From NCBI RefSeq assembly GCF_030867145.1, contig NC_134434.1, positions 9,672,001 to 9,736,000 of the forward strand: 64,000 nucleotides of DNA, written 5' to 3'. This document shows positions 34,301-47,883 of the stretch, in pieces; position 1 is the stretch's first letter, and each line of letters begins with the position of its first letter. Position numbers and translations under genes: made by a program. Under the pieces are notes generated by a model. It did no database searches, was not told the origin of the DNA, and saw only the letters and a list, made by a program, of their open reading frames with translations. Source of the stretch: Opisthocomus hoazin. Its lineage: Eukaryota; Chordata; Aves; Opisthocomiformes; Opisthocomidae.

Positions 34301-37300
34301 CGGAAAAGAAAATTGAACAGCATAACTTACTGTTATGACTGGAATAATTGGTAGTTCCATCCTGTTATGTGTCACAGTAAGAGAACAAAACGTACAAGCT
34401 TCTAGTGAGATGTTTTTGAATACATGGTTTACAAATTAAATTGATGCTAAAGTAATGTACACATTTATGGGTGGGGAAGCAAAATTTTTAATATTTAGTG
34501 AAAAATATTAGTCTTTGAAGTTCCAGTTTGGAGAATAAAGATCATTCTGGACTGACTGGGGCAGACACCATTTACTTCTGACAAAGGCAAAGTATTTCTC
34601 AAATGAGAAAAGAACAGCCCATTTCTTTCCACTAAGTGAGGGAGTGTGCTACAATGTTCTTATGAAAGGGCGTGACAAGAGCAGAAGGTAGAATAGCACT
34701 TAACAGCGCTGTATTTGCAAACCAACCAATAAACAAAATCCTTAGTTAGCATCTGTCCTACAGAGACCTGGTGAGGGCACAAGTTGTTAGTTAGAGCAAG
34801 CAGAGCCCAGGAGCAACTTGCTGGAGAAATGTGTGCAAAAATGTGCAAATTTGTTCTGCTTGTGGGAGGCGGAATTAGTAAAGATTAAAAGCTGATGTAG
34901 TGCAAGTTAAATAAGCTTGGCTCTGACATGAGAAAGCTGTAATTAAGAGCATTTACTCTTACCTGCTGCAGGATGGTTTTGTCTGTGACTATCTCTGTTT
35001 TGTTAACAGAAGTTTCCTCTTGCTGTTTTGTTTTTGGTGGGGGTTCTTTTGTAGGTTATCCAATGTGGAAATTGAAATCACCATTGTGTCCTCTATTAAC
35101 TAAGCTAAGGAAACTCAATACCGAAGTCACTAATGTCACAAAAATCACTCTCTCACTTGGTGAATTTTCCACTGTGAATTCAAAACTGGCTGGAGACTGT
35201 TCTGCACCTGTGGTTAGTACTTTAAAATGGGGGCTTGTGTTACAAGAAAAATGAAAAGAAACTTGCAGTTGTTTTGTTACTTGCTAGCGCTTCTGTTGTT
35301 TTAAAAAATTCTGTAGTTTGAAGCTGTGTCAGTCCTGGATTATTTTTTTTCTTGTGTTTAATTTGCCCATTTTGCATCCTAACATTAGACAGTTCTCAAG
35401 GCTTTCTGTTAATTTCTGGGTTTAACAAGACAGCTACCAATGTAACATATGCAAAACTGTCATTGTTACTCTGTGTAATGTTTTCAAGTAATAATTTGTG
35501 TGTGTGTGTGTGACAGCTTTCTGGCCACCGACCAGTTTTTCCTGATACATTCAGAGAAGATTTACTAGATGAGATCATATCTTCTAATTGTCAGTTTCCT
35601 GTGAGAAAATACTTCCACAAGTTTCTGAAAAAGCAAACAGAACAGTTGGGGTTGGAAAACAGTCTGCAAGGTTAGTAATCTACATCGGGGAAAAATAAAC
35701 ACACTCACACTCTCTCTGGCATAAAGACACAATTTGGAATTTCCAGAAATGTTTCAGTGAAAGAATACTGTTGTTGGAAATAAATTGGTCCTCACATTTT
35801 AGGTCATTTTGCTCAAATTGTTCAAATATGGCTTAAACTGTACAACGTATGGTTGTAATGGACATAGCTTGAAATTGTAAAGTATATACTTTTTTTTTCC
35901 CACCCCTTAGAAAGCAGAGATGGCATTGCAAATTCTAAGTTAACTCAGAAACATTCTGACAATTGGAAGGAAACTAAGAGGAAAAGGAAGGAAACAGAAG
36001 ACCACAAATCAAAAAGAAGAAAACAAATTGAAGGTACAGAGACTGAAATAAAATCCAAAGCTTCCAGGAACCTTATTTCTCCCATATCTGGAGAAAAACA
36101 AGCAGAGACAGGACAAACAAAACATTTGGCAAAAAACAAGACCCAGAAACCAGATGTTATGACAGAAGACACTGAATATTTATCAGGGCCAAATGCACTT
36201 TCAGGTAACTGCACTTCCTGTCTGATTTGAATTCTCTTTGCATTGGAGGAATGTATATATGATGTAGATCTTGGTCTCTTCTCCCAAGTAACTAGCGATA
36301 GTATGAGAGGAAATGGCCTCAAGTTGCATCAGGGGAGGTTTAGATTAGATATTAGGAAAAATATCTTTACTGAAAGAGTGGTCAGGCATTGGAACAGGCT
36401 GCCCACAGAGGTGGTGGAGTCCCCATACCTGGAGGTGTTCAAAAAACGTTTAGATGTGGCACTTCGGGACATGGTTTAGCAGGCATGGTGGTGTTGGGTT
36501 GGCGGTTGGACCTGATAATCTTAGAGGTCTTTTCCAACCTTAATGATTCTATGATTCTATGTCAGCCGTCCACTGTGATGCAAAAATCGTACCTGGTCTT
36601 AATATTCTACTGGATTTGATCAACTCTTTTGCATGAAGAACTACTTAAAAATGGGTATTTTTTCTGTAGGTGTTGAAAAGGAGGACATGCTCTGGACAGA
36701 AAAATACCAGCCTCAAGATTCCAGTGAACTTGTAGGGAACAAGAAAGAAATTGAAAGGCTACACAGGTCAGAAGTGCGGGCATGGATCCATTCTTAAAAC
36801 AACTCAAAGCATCCTATTACTTGATTACGCTCACAGAAGTGAAGTCAGTTATTTTATACTATGCTCGAATAACACTCACAGTGTATATGTTTGTGGCCTC
36901 TGTTACTGTGTCCTTCCAAAAAGTTGCAGAAACAAATCGTCATTTGGTGTGAAAGATCTTTTGGTCATAGCTTCTTTTACAGTAGTGCTTCAGTATCTTG
37001 TATGGTGTAGTACAAAACAGAAACACACATGAAATGCTACATTAGGCTGTGAGATAGAACGAAATACGGTAACTAATGCCCTTGAAAGTTAGGAAAAATT
37101 TATTTTTGTCAGGATATTTAAATTTACGCACTACGAATGAGAGATAGCAACTTATCAGTACTTGTCTATACTTCCCTGCAAGTATGCCTGGTCCTGATCT
37201 TGAGGCACTGCCTCTGTGTTTGACAGTAATTTAGCGCTCAAGTCCATCTAATATATTGCGCTTTCAGTTAAATTTTCTGTGTGGGTTTAAGTTATTGTTG

Positions 37301-40300
37301 TGGTTCTTACACAGAATTGAAAGACCCACCTGGCAAATAATACTAAACTGTGAATAACAGAGCATTTTCCACGGTTTAAGTAGTTCCGTAGGTGAAAAAT
37401 GTATTCTCCAAAGAAAGTTATTTTACCAAAAAAACTTAGTTTTATACCAATCAACTAATAGAACGGGGAATGAAGGAGGAATCCTTCTTTACAAAAGAAT
37501 CAAACAAACCCTGAGCAACTTTTTTGTTGTTGTTTTAAATCTGAAAGGACTTAGTAAGTTTCTGAGAGGGGTAACAAGTGGCTGATATCTCTTATGTTCT
37601 GTTCCATCTGAATTTGGTTCACTTCATTCAGCAGTAATCTTGATTTTTTTTTTTTTCCTTGTTCTGTTCCTTCCTTTTATAGTTGGTTAAAAGAATGGAA
37701 AAAAAGAGCTGATTGGGAAGAAAAAAGAAATCAGAAAGGAGAAAAGGAGGACAAAGAGCATCAAGGTGCTGATAGAATCAAAAATAATATATGTAGCTTG
37801 TCTTTGTTAAAGCTGACATAAAAATGACATGAATTGGTATTGGTTTGAACAATCCTTTCTTCTCTTTTCTTTTAAATAATTCTACAGATTCTTTGGACAG
37901 TCTTGACTTTAAAGATAATAAATCTGATATTGAGGAAGAGACTAGCCTTTGCAATACAGTTCTGATAACTGGCCCACCGGGAGTGGGGAAAACTGCTGCA
38001 GTATATGCTTGTGCTCAGGAGCTTGGTTTTAAGGTTTGTGGAGTCCTTTCCTCAGTACTTTTTTTTTCATTTGTAACTAGTGATATGAAAGCATTCATAA
38101 TACAAGATGTCTACTTTTTTTTTTATATATACAAATTAAATACCATTGCAGATATTTGAAGTCAATGCCTCGTGCCAGCGTAGTGGTAGACAGATACTGT
38201 CTCAACTAAAAGAAGCTACTCAGTCTCATCAAGTGGACAAAAAAGGCATTAATGCACATAAGCCTTGCTTTTTTAACAGTTGTAGCAGTGCCAAGTCACC
38301 AAGTAAGTTTCATGGTTGTATCTGGGTTTTTTGTTTGGTTGGGGGTTTTGGTTTTGGTTTTTGTTTGTTTTTTTTTTTAAGAACTGAGTTCCAAAACCAA
38401 TTTTTAGACATCAATTGTTTAAAAAAAAAAAAAAAAGGCAAATTTCAGCTTATCTGGCCATAATAATAAGAAATGCTCTGTTGGTTAACGCAACTACGTA
38501 CCAAATTAAATAATGATTTTATCAAAATGACTGACTCTTGATGATCTGAAGTTATTTCTGTAGTAGTGGAGTAAGTGCTATGGCACTTCTGTTGAAGTTG
38601 AACAGAAATCACTCCCTGTAACAGGAGGAAAGCAAACAAGCAGAAATCAGCACAGTAAACCTGTCCTGTACTAGATAGAAAACTGGGATTTGCTCTAAAT
38701 TTGCTTGAGAAATGTCAGTTTGAGATTACATTTCCCACTTAAGTTTAATATAAAACATATCTTGCAGAAAAAATGTGTTCTCCAAAGAAAGTTATTTCAC
38801 CAAGAAAACCTCCACTGTCACCAAAAGGAGCCAGATTAAAACGAAGCTTACCCCCTAAAACACTTGTAAACTATTTAAAAATTTCTTCCAAACGTAAAGG
38901 TAATGATGGAACAGTTACATCCCAAGAAAAAAACAAAGGTAGGTATAACTATTTAATTAATTAGCTTTGGAGATGAATGAACTTAATGCATCTCAGGTAC
39001 ACGTTAACTGTATAGAAAGTAGTCATTACTTTGTGTTACAGGAGAGTTAACTAGGGTACAGACAGTGTGAAGTTCAGTAGGCTTTCCTGAGTTGCTTGGT
39101 TTGGGGTGGTTTTGGGGTGTTTTTTGGAGCATTTAGGTAGGAGAAGATAAATTAAAAACTGTCTCTAGATTAACGCACCTTTGTATTACCTCAGTGCCTG
39201 TTTCAGACTGGTGTGGAATGGTCATCATGCTAGGTGGTGTGTATATATATATATATACACATATATATCAAAATGACTGCCACAGAACTTGGAGGTCCTG
39301 TAAAGCCAGTAAGTGTTTGATTACAGACTGTGGATTTTAATATACAAAAGGGCACGCTGAAATCTTTGAGTCTTTTAACATTGGAAGGTATATTTCAAAA
39401 TGTTTTGTGGCACCAGGAAGCCTTAAGGACAGGTTTTTAGAAAGGAAATAGTGTATTTGGACAACCAGTGTTTTTGCACAAACAGTAGAGAGGAATGCAT
39501 GAGTAAAGTGCTGGATAGATTTGGGGCAATCAAGTCTAGCCATCTTTTCAGGCAATCATATTGCATTGTCTTGACTTCAATCTACTCCATACCCCTGAGA
39601 CATCATAGGTCACAAACAGGTTAGGTGCAGAATTAATTTTACAAATAGTCAGCCCTTCACCAAACATGATTGAATTCCCAGCAAATTTTTGCAAATTTTT
39701 TTTTTTAAACAAGACATCAGAACAGGATGTGGGTCAGATTTCTAGGTTTTTGTGACAGTGTAGATTTTCTGAAGCAGTTTGTACATGGGGTGTTTCTGAA
39801 ACCAGCGTCTAGAATGCATATTGTATGGTTTCAGTTCTCCTTTACTTCCTGCTCAATTCTCTGTCCATCTGCAGGAAATACTCAGAATTCACATGAAGAA
39901 AAGAAAGATGCTCAATTTAAGGCAGTAAACAAAGAAGCAGAAGGAGGAGATCACAACAGAAAAAATGCAACATCTCTCATTCTTTTTGAAGAGGTAAAAT
40001 TCACGTGAATTATACTGATGTGACCAATACATCCTTTCATTATGTTTAAAGAATTTAACTTTTTTTCCCCTTCCTTCCTGAGACGTCTAGGTAGATTCAA
40101 GCGTGAGGATTATCAACTTAAAAATTAATTCAATGTTTAATGATTTCATCCTCATGAGTACTTTTTTAAACCATGGATCACTATTTTACAAAGTTATTTT
40201 AAAAGATAAAGAAACTATCATCTATCAACAGCTGTTCACTGTTGGAACAGTTTGCAGGATTCTGCTAATTTAATTGCTTGATTTACATCAGAAGTGTTGG

Positions 40301-43300
40301 CTTATAATTTTACATGCTTACATGCACTGAGATGCTTTAGAAGTCACCATTAACACCGAAGTAATTACAATATCTAAGCCCACAGTAAATTCTTCTTTGC
40401 TTTAACCTCTTGCCCAAAAATGTCTTTGAGTCTTAAACTAAGAATACAAAATTGCAGCCAAAAACGGAATTTTACGTAAATAAAGGAGGTATAGCAATTG
40501 CTAAATGTGGGCTGATCCTACAGATCACCGGTGTAATTCTATTAAAAAGTTAAAAACAAACTCAAGAGCCACATGGATGTGGTCCTGGGCAACCTGCTCC
40601 AGGTGACCCAGCTTGAGCAAGGGTGTTGGACTTGTTGACCTCCAGTGGTCCCTTCCAGCCTCAGCCAGCCTGTGATTTCTGTAAGCTTCAGCTCAGAAGA
40701 CTGATCGAAGCGTTGCGTGCCAACAAGTGAACTTTACCTGAAGCGTGTATATTGTCATTGCCCATGCGTGTTCAAGAAACCTGAATTAATGTTAAGTCTT
40801 ACTCGGCCATGAGCAGTGTGACTGCATGCAGAGTTTGTAGCTATTATTAAAGCTATTGATACTTTGCACTCATTTGTTTTCTGTAGGTAGATATAATATT
40901 TGATGAAGATGCAGGATTTCTAAGTGCAATAAAGACATTCATGGCAACTGCAAAGAGACCTGTAATTCTTACTACCAATGGTGAGTAGTATTTGTTACAG
41001 TAATTAGGCTTCACAGACGGAAGAGCCTCTTTTAATAAGATGGTTTAAGTGGTAGTGGTTGAATACAGCTCCTAAATGTAAAATTAAATGAGTGGAGACT
41101 ATAAAGCGAGTATTTTAGTATTTGAACAAAGATACTGACTGCTCTAATAGGTAAAGAAAATAATTCGTTTTCAACATAATGCTGTGACAGTTCACTGATA
41201 CCTCTCTATATAGATCCTACGTTCAGCTTCATGTTTGATGGCTGTTTTGAAGAGATCAACTTTAGAACCCCTTCTTTGGTAAGTCTGTGTTTGGAAATGC
41301 AGATACATCCTAAGCAAGTAATTGTCAGCTAATTTAAGTTTGTAATTTAAATGTTGGTGTTGGTTTATATTTATCTGATGTAATATGTGTTTCATCAGAA
41401 GACTATTTTTGAGAGTTTTTATGTACGGATGTGTAGGATGTATTTATCTTTACATCTAGTATTTTTATTACTAGCCTTGAAGATTTCTTAATCATTTATT
41501 ATTTGAGAGAATTACAATAAGAACATCACTTCATTACTTAATTTAGTTTTTAGGATGTAGTAATTAATTTCATAGATGATATATTTAATAGCTTTGATCT
41601 GAAGGCTCGCTATGTGCCAGTATTGGTTGATTTTATTATTAAAAAGTACAGGAACTATTCTTCAATGTAAATGTTAGTATTCTGTATAGCAAATAATTTT
41701 ATTTGCAACTATGTATTATATGAAAAACCTACATAAATGAGAATCAGAAGGAACTGCCTTTTGAGAAGAGGAATTTTTCAGTGTGAAATGGAAAATCTTT
41801 TGGGCTACCAGACAACTGCAGGGTTAAAAGAAAGAAAGAAAAACCTCTAATATAGTTCACAAAAACCTGTTCACTGGTGATGAGAAGCAAGGTGTATGTG
41901 GTTTCAGGAACACAGGCAGAGTATGTGTGGTTGGTTTGTTTCCAGTGAGTTGAATTTCTAAATTTAATTCTCTAATGTGGACTATTTAGATTTGATACAG
42001 TATTCTGCTTTTCCAGGGAGGTTTTAATGTAACTGTAATCTAATTTAATAAACAATCTTCTGTATTAGAAGGAAAAACGCATTGCAAGCATAAATAGAAT
42101 AATTTGCTTCTGTGTGACTATTGAGTCTGGTAAGAGTTGTTTTCAGTGGTCTTTGTCTAACTTTTGTTTAGATAAATGCTGCTAGCTATCTTCAAGTGCT
42201 GTGTCTGGCTGAGAATCTACGAACAGATGTGAAAGACTTAACTGCCTTGTTAACCACAAATAACTGTGATATCCGACAAAGTATTCTCCACTTACAATTT
42301 TGGGTTAGAAGTGGAGGTGGATGCTTGAAAGACAAATGTTTGGCACATCATGGTAGGTTGATCTAATTTAATTAAAAATCTCCATCTTAACATGAATTTG
42401 ATGAACTCAAACCATTCTTAGAGATGTATGAATAGATGGTAACTTTCTATAAGACTCCTAAACAGTTGGGTAGGGTTTGGGGGTTTTTTTCTGGCTACTT
42501 CAAAGCCTTGTATATATGCATAGGGAACTAAAAGTTTGATTTTTATTGCACCTGTTTATTACCAGTCATTATGGTACTTAATTATAGAATCATAGAATGT
42601 AAGGGTTGGAAGGGACCTTAAAGATAAAGTCTGCCAGTTCCCTCAGGACCCGTGGATGCATCTCATCAGGCCCCATGGACTTGTGCACCTTCAGGTTCAT
42701 TATCTCCCTTTCCTCTTCTGAGTAGCAAAATTGGGCACAGCAGAGAGCTAGTAGTAGTTTCCCTTCAACTCAGAATTTGCAGTTCTCTGTCCATTTAGCT
42801 GAGCTGTAGGTAATTCACCGAGAAGAAGCAGAACTGAAAAAGGAGAAAAATTGGACAGCTAACAAGCAGGCAGCAAGGGTAAGAACTTGGTCCCAAAGGA
42901 TACAGGCAGAATATCCTCCACAGGTGTGGGTGTGTGAGACAGTGTGTGAGTGAGCAACAGATAGAGATTGGCAGGGCATGAAAGGAAGACCAGACTATTT
43001 CAAATGGTTACTTGCAAAGAAGGGAGAGCGGGCAGATTTGTAACAGTTAAAGAAATGAAATGGGGATGATGAATGGGGATGACTAATTTCAGTTGCTATA
43101 TTCATTCAGAAGTGCAGCAAGAGGCAACAGTTACGGTATCCATTATAAAAGGAATTGAGGTAAAGAGGGGGAAAATCAATTTCATGATGCAATTGTTTCT
43201 TTTCAAGTAAACCATGTTATCTTCATGCAGGAGGAGATAAGACAAATAAAGCAGATCCCGTCATTCATTCTGAAAAGACTACTGATTCCAAGATTGATTT

Positions 43301-46080
43301 CTCTCAAGCTGATGCACGTCTTCAGGAGTTTCCAAAATGTGATACAGGCTGTATAGAGACATTGCTTGGCCTTAAGAATATCCTGTTGCCTTCAGAAGAT
43401 CTGTTTACATTTCTTAAGGTATTTTTGTAGTTGACTAGCTAATACTTTGAATGATTGCCAGATAACTGAGTGTAATTGTCCCTGTGAATAGCATCTTCAT
43501 AGAACCAAATCTCTTTGAAAAGGTTTGTTGCAGAAATTAGGGGACTGTGTCGTTACTAAGCAAAATCTGAACGGAGGCAGCCTCCTGCAAGCAAAACAGT
43601 CCCTCGCCTCATAAACACAAAGCCAGGAGTACAAGATTTTCTGTAACAACATTTTTATTAAAAAAAAAAAAAAATTTAATAATAAAATTTTTCATTATTA
43701 TTATTTTACAGCATAAAATCACAACCATGGAGAAATGGAATAAATTGATGCAGCTTCTCACAGAATTCCAGATGAAGAAAGTGGATTTTATATATAGTAA
43801 TCTTGAACAACTTCTTCCCTTACCACTGCAAGTCCTTTCAAACCAATCTGAAGCCTCTAACTGTATACTTGAAAGGACTACCGTAGTTTCTTCAAAAAAC
43901 AGATCTACTAACACTTACTGCTCTGAAAAAAGTAGCCCTGGAAAAAAGTCTAAAAAGACAAAGAAAAAAAGGCTTGATGTATTGGATGATAGTGACTTAT
44001 TTGATACTGGACTGAACTATTCAGCTGAATTCATAACTTTGCCATCGGATAGTCCTACATCATGTGCTGAAGTGAACAAAAAGGAACCAAAATTGATGAA
44101 TAAAGAAGAAAAAGAAATTAAAACTAAAACCTCAGCAAACAAGAAGAGGTCTGCTCTTGTTTTTGAGTGTCTGAATTCACTGACTGAATTTGTGGAGAAT
44201 ATGTCTTTCTTGGATTGCTGTGTAAACACTAATATCGAGGAACCACTGGAGTTTTCTAAAGATGAAGGATTTAATTGGACAAATGGCAAAATCAAGAACG
44301 GTCTTTGTGATGAATTCAGTATAGAAAATACTGATTGGTGGAGTTCCCAGAGCTGTAGTGAAATAAAGGCAACTATTGAAGCTCTCAGTTTTAACAAATG
44401 TTCTGTGAATATTTCAAAAAACTTGGAATCCTCTTTGAGCACCAGTGAAACACCTGAAAATGATCAACTGCAGGGACTTAGTTTGCACATTTCAAACACA
44501 AGAAATTCTGTATCCTTCAGTCAGTCGGCTGATTCAAGGTAAGACTTTGCTAATATTTCTGGAATATAATGCAGTTATGTGTCAAGAAAAGCATTCCACA
44601 GGTTATACAACTGTTTCAGATATCATGTGTATGTGTTCTTAGCAATAAGAATATTGTCGGTGTGTCTCGACATGCTGCCATACGTTGTTCGCTTTGCTTG
44701 TATAAGCTTAAATTAACTGCTTGACAGTCTCAGCAAAAAGTGACTTTTCTCATTTGAATAGCCTGACTATACTGTTGTTTGGTAATGGTAGCCTTAATCT
44801 TGTCTATTTACTTTAAAAACAAACACCACCACCACACCCAAAAGAATAACAAAAACCTAAAAGAAAGGCTTTTTCAAGACAGACAGATGGACTGAAATGC
44901 ATTCTGCCAGTACTAGACATGCAGAGTGCCTGGTCATATTGAGGCTGTATTAAATGCATAGGTGTTGCTTGATGAAGACCTAACAGAATTCAGAGCAAAG
45001 TTATTGCAGGTTTTTTTGTAGTAACTTATGCTAATGAAGAATAAGCTTTAATATATTATAAAAGATCAAAGAATACGTTGCTGCTAGCGAGTGTGGATCT
45101 AAAAGATTGTTTTTAACATAAACAAGTCTTCATACCTGAAATGGGCATAATAGGCGAACAAAACTTGTTCAAGTGTCTGAATAGCAAAACATGTCAGACT
45201 GTTATTTCTGTACATCAGTACCCAGAAGAGCAATGTCAAAATGGATCTAACCATCTGACTTGTGAGTTATACGTTGGATCTGATATTGACACTCTGGCAA
45301 ATACCAATCGCATGACACTCTTTATTTTTGAAGCCCACAGATGCTTTTGGTTACATTGTCTGAGGGATGCACTAAACCTCACATACATAACTAGATTGTG
45401 AAGACCTCCCCATCTTAGATGCTACAGTTAAGCTAAGAGCACTGGCCAAACAAACTGCTGTTTCTCGTGTTTCTGTTTGAGTGCAGCTTTGTGATGCTGC
45501 GTAAGAAACACACTGTTACAAGTTGAAGGCATCTAATCTATTGGACAGTTTTGGACACCAGTATGTTTAACAGAGTTTTAAACCAGTGGATTTGATCTTA
45601 AAGGAGCAAAATAGGGACTGCCTGAAACAATAAAGCTTTGTTCTCCATTTTAGCATTCACAAAAAAGCACAGAAGAGGCTGGCAGTCATCAGAACTGTAT
45701 TTTCCAGAAGTCCTTTAAACCTGGGTAATAAGCAAGCCAGCATACTTGAATACCTCCCCACTCTTCGCAGTATCTGTAGGTCTGAGAAGCTTAAAGAGCA
45801 AGAGAAGACTAAAAGAAGGTAAGTTTTGGTTTTCCTAGATCTTACTACATTTCAATATACAAGGTAGTTAAGACTTTCAATAAAATATCAAATGATTCTA
45901 GACAAGAAAGGCGAACATTTGCCTCTAAATAATAGAAGTGTTGCCTCATATTTGGAAATAACTTTGTCCCCTTATAGTCACTTTTACTTTTCTTTTTACA
46001 GGTTCTTGCATTATCTTGAAGGGATTCATCTCGAAATACCCAGACAAATGATAAATGCTCTGTCTTTGGACTTCCCTTAA
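27943..46080 (+). CDS. ATAD5: ATAD5 (ELG1), PCNA-unloading RFC-like AAA+ ATPase
   Basis: ATAD5 forms an alternative clamp loader with RFC2-5 that unloads PCNA after replication and brings USP1-UAF1 to deubiquitinated PCNA. 23 coding exons: 27943-28008, 29409-31198, 31528-31615, 32191-32355, 32882-33020, 33504-33588, 34062-34243, 35055-35212, 35517-35670, 35911-36204, 36670-36766, 37683-37765, 37888-38033, 38152-38302, 38768-38938, 39875-39993, 40887-40980, 41214-41278, 42172-42352, 43231-43418, 43712-44538, 45654-45818 and 46002-46080. They total 5487 nt, or 1828 aa (human 1844), with every phase consistent. The long second exon encodes the disordered N-terminal half, including ILDYFKKTS and [12 protein letters not shown]. 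An RFC-box-like [10 protein letters not shown] follows at about 1045. Walker A GPPGVGKT is at 1129-1136, Walker B IIFDED at about 1299-1304, and sensor-1 ILTTND follows. The end LDFP matches the family. Confidence 0.97.
28238..28292. repeat. Short tandem duplication, 23-bp unit
   Basis: Two 23-base units (28238-28260 and 28261-28283) differ at one base and are followed by the start of a third. Each contains the self-complementary core CTCCGCGGAG. They lie just inside ATAD5 intron 1 at the edge of the CpG island. Function unknown. Confidence 0.8.
28634..29103 (+). mobile_element. Older CR1 LINE 3' fragment
   Basis: In ATAD5 intron 1. It carries diagnostic CR1 phrases such as 'ggctgggagagctggggctg', 'ttcagcctggagaagagaag', 'gtgccttccaactcaaacc' and the terminal 'attctatcatg'. 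It extends further 5' than the copy at 2.1 kb and belongs to a different, more diverged subfamily. Several small indels relative to the typical CR1 pattern suggest an old insertion. Confidence 0.9.
36266..36562 (+). mobile_element. CR1 LINE 3' end filling most of ATAD5 intron 10
   Basis: 5'-truncated CR1 copy in the same orientation as ATAD5, ending 'atgattctatgattctatg'. The intron (36205-36669) is 465 bp, so the element makes up nearly two thirds of it. Its sequence is very close to the 2.13-2.47 kb copy, sharing for example 'caaaaaacg', 'gatgtggcacttcgggacat' and 'ggtttag' in register. This indicates the same subfamily and similar age. Confidence 0.92.
39240..39268. repeat. TA-rich microsatellite
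   Basis: Alternating TA/CA dinucleotide tract in ATAD5 intron 15. A shorter TG tract lies at about 35497-35511, right before the acceptor of the 35517 exon. Confidence 0.85.
40566..40682 (+). mobile_element. Ancient CR1 fragment
   Basis: Short diverged CR1 piece in ATAD5 intron 16, recognised by 'gtggtcctgggcaacctgct', 'gttggacttgttgacctcca' and 'ggtcccttccagcctcagcc'. Much more decayed than the copies at 2.1 and 36.3 kb. Confidence 0.75.
42583..42705 (-). mobile_element. Inverted CR1 3' end plus adjoining repeat-like fragment
   Basis: The sequence 'atagaatcatagaatg' followed by 'ggttggaagggacctta' is the reverse complement of a CR1 tail (about 42583-42630). It runs directly into 'ggacccgtggatgcatctca'...'catggacttgtgcac', which I recognise as a recurrent avian repeat phrase but cannot assign firmly. 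It may be internally deleted CR1 or a second element. It is in ATAD5 intron 19. Confidence 0.6.
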
Positions 46081-47385
46081 AATTGCTAAGACCAGAAATA
46101 CTTTGTGCCTAATGGTGGTATTCTCACCATGTTGTTTTTTTTCACCACATTATTTTATTGTATATTTAGAGCCATTTCTATATTAAATTTCTACAAATAT
46201 TTAAAATCATGTATATATCTATTACCATGGTATCTCTCTCCACAACTGAAATGTGGGTTGGTTTGGTGCTTGTCCAGTAAGTGCATTTATAATCTTAAAT
46301 GCACAAACTAATCAATGGGGATTACTTCATACTATCTTTCTCTGTAATTTGTGTATCGTATAGGAAGAAGTCCTTTTGTAATGAGCAACTGTCACACCTT
46401 CAACAGCAAAGTTGCTTTTTTCAGAGGAGACTTTTATTAAATTAAGCTTGTTTCTTTCTAAATTTGCAGTTAAGTGTTCAGTGACCCAGGCTATGAGGGG
46501 GCATGGAGACAATGCGACACGTCTAAAATGTAAATGACTAAAACCAACTCTTAGCCATAATGACTGGGTAACAAAGTCTTTACAAAGCACTGTGCCTCAA
46601 TGTACATATATTTGTATACATTTGGTTTAATTTTATTATTTACAGCTGTCAGATCTGCATGTTAATCTCCTGAAAAGGTAGAGAAATTATTGCTGTAGCT
46701 TGAGATGGACTCAGAGATTAGGCAAGATTTTGTAAGTCACAATTACTCCAGTGTTACTTTGGCTTCAGTAATATTTAACTACTTCTAGTCTTGTATATTG
46801 TGTTATATTTTTATACTTCATTTTGTATTTGACAAGACTTCAGCCTGCTTATTTGTGATTTAATCTGTTTTTATACGACAATAAATTTGTGACACTTTGC
46901 TACAATACTGAATATTTCTGTTCTATGTAAACTCCTAAAACTCAATGTTTTCAGTCCACAAAGATGACGTTTAAGGGTTTTTAAACTGGAAATATTTCAA
47001 CTATGTACTTGTCTGCCTTTAAGTTGCAGTTGGACTGTTTCTCTTCCTCAAACTGATTCAGATTGGTGTCATGCAGTGGTACTCCACTTACCTCAATGTT
47101 TCTGTAATAATAAGGAAGGGCATTTTCTAGTACATTCTGTTTTCATCTTGTATTTTTCATGTCTTAAAGATGTTCAGGAATGAGAAATATTTATGAAAAC
47201 TGTAAATTATTTTAAGCTTCCACATTGTAGATAATAATCTTTATAGCTTACTCAGTAGTCCAGAATTATCAAATAAGAATGAAGTGGTGGCTGTTCAAAA
47301 TTTCATGGGTTGTATTGCTGTGTCAATGGTCTAAGGAACTCCTGTACATTTTTGTAAAAATAAATAAAACTTTTTTTAAAAAAAT
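46081..47385 (+). other. ATAD5: ATAD5 3' untranslated region
   Basis: AT-rich sequence after the ATAD5 stop. AATAAA signals occur at 46880-46885 and, overlapping, at about 47359-47368 before an A-rich run. Two alternative 3' ends of about 0.8 and 1.3 kb are therefore likely. No gene or repeat recognised. Confidence 0.55.
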
Positions 47386-47883
47386 TAAACAACAACATAG
47401 AAGTGTATCTGTTCACTGCATTATAAAGGCAGTCTCAATCTAACTAGATTACAGTGGGGACCTACATAAATTGGAAACAGACCCTATAAAGTATTATCTT
47501 AGGAAGTTCATGAGTAATTTAAAAGACATAAGGTAGAAAGCAATGGGAGACAACGTACCTCCTTTTGAAGTCAACTCTCTGCTTCTAATAATTGCCTTAA
47601 GAATTTGTTACAGAATCTCCAGACTATGGTGTCCAAAAGGAGTCCAAACAGTAAGGTGGAATTCAAGTAGTTCACTTCTTGATAAGACACTTTAGTCGGT
47701 TTTATGAGGTAATTGCACATAAGCTAGTTTGAATGAAAGATAATCTACTTGTGATTATTTATTTGAACTCTGATAAAGTAGCAACTTTACATTTTGATGC
47801 ATCAAGTATGAGCAGCTAGAAGAAAGCAAGTTTCTGAGGGATGGGTCTTGAAGAGAAGAGATCGGGGGCTGGTTTTGATCAAC

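Noticed and set aside
35490-35516. TG repeat considered as a functional element
   Set aside because: A short microsatellite overlapping a normal splice acceptor; common in introns.
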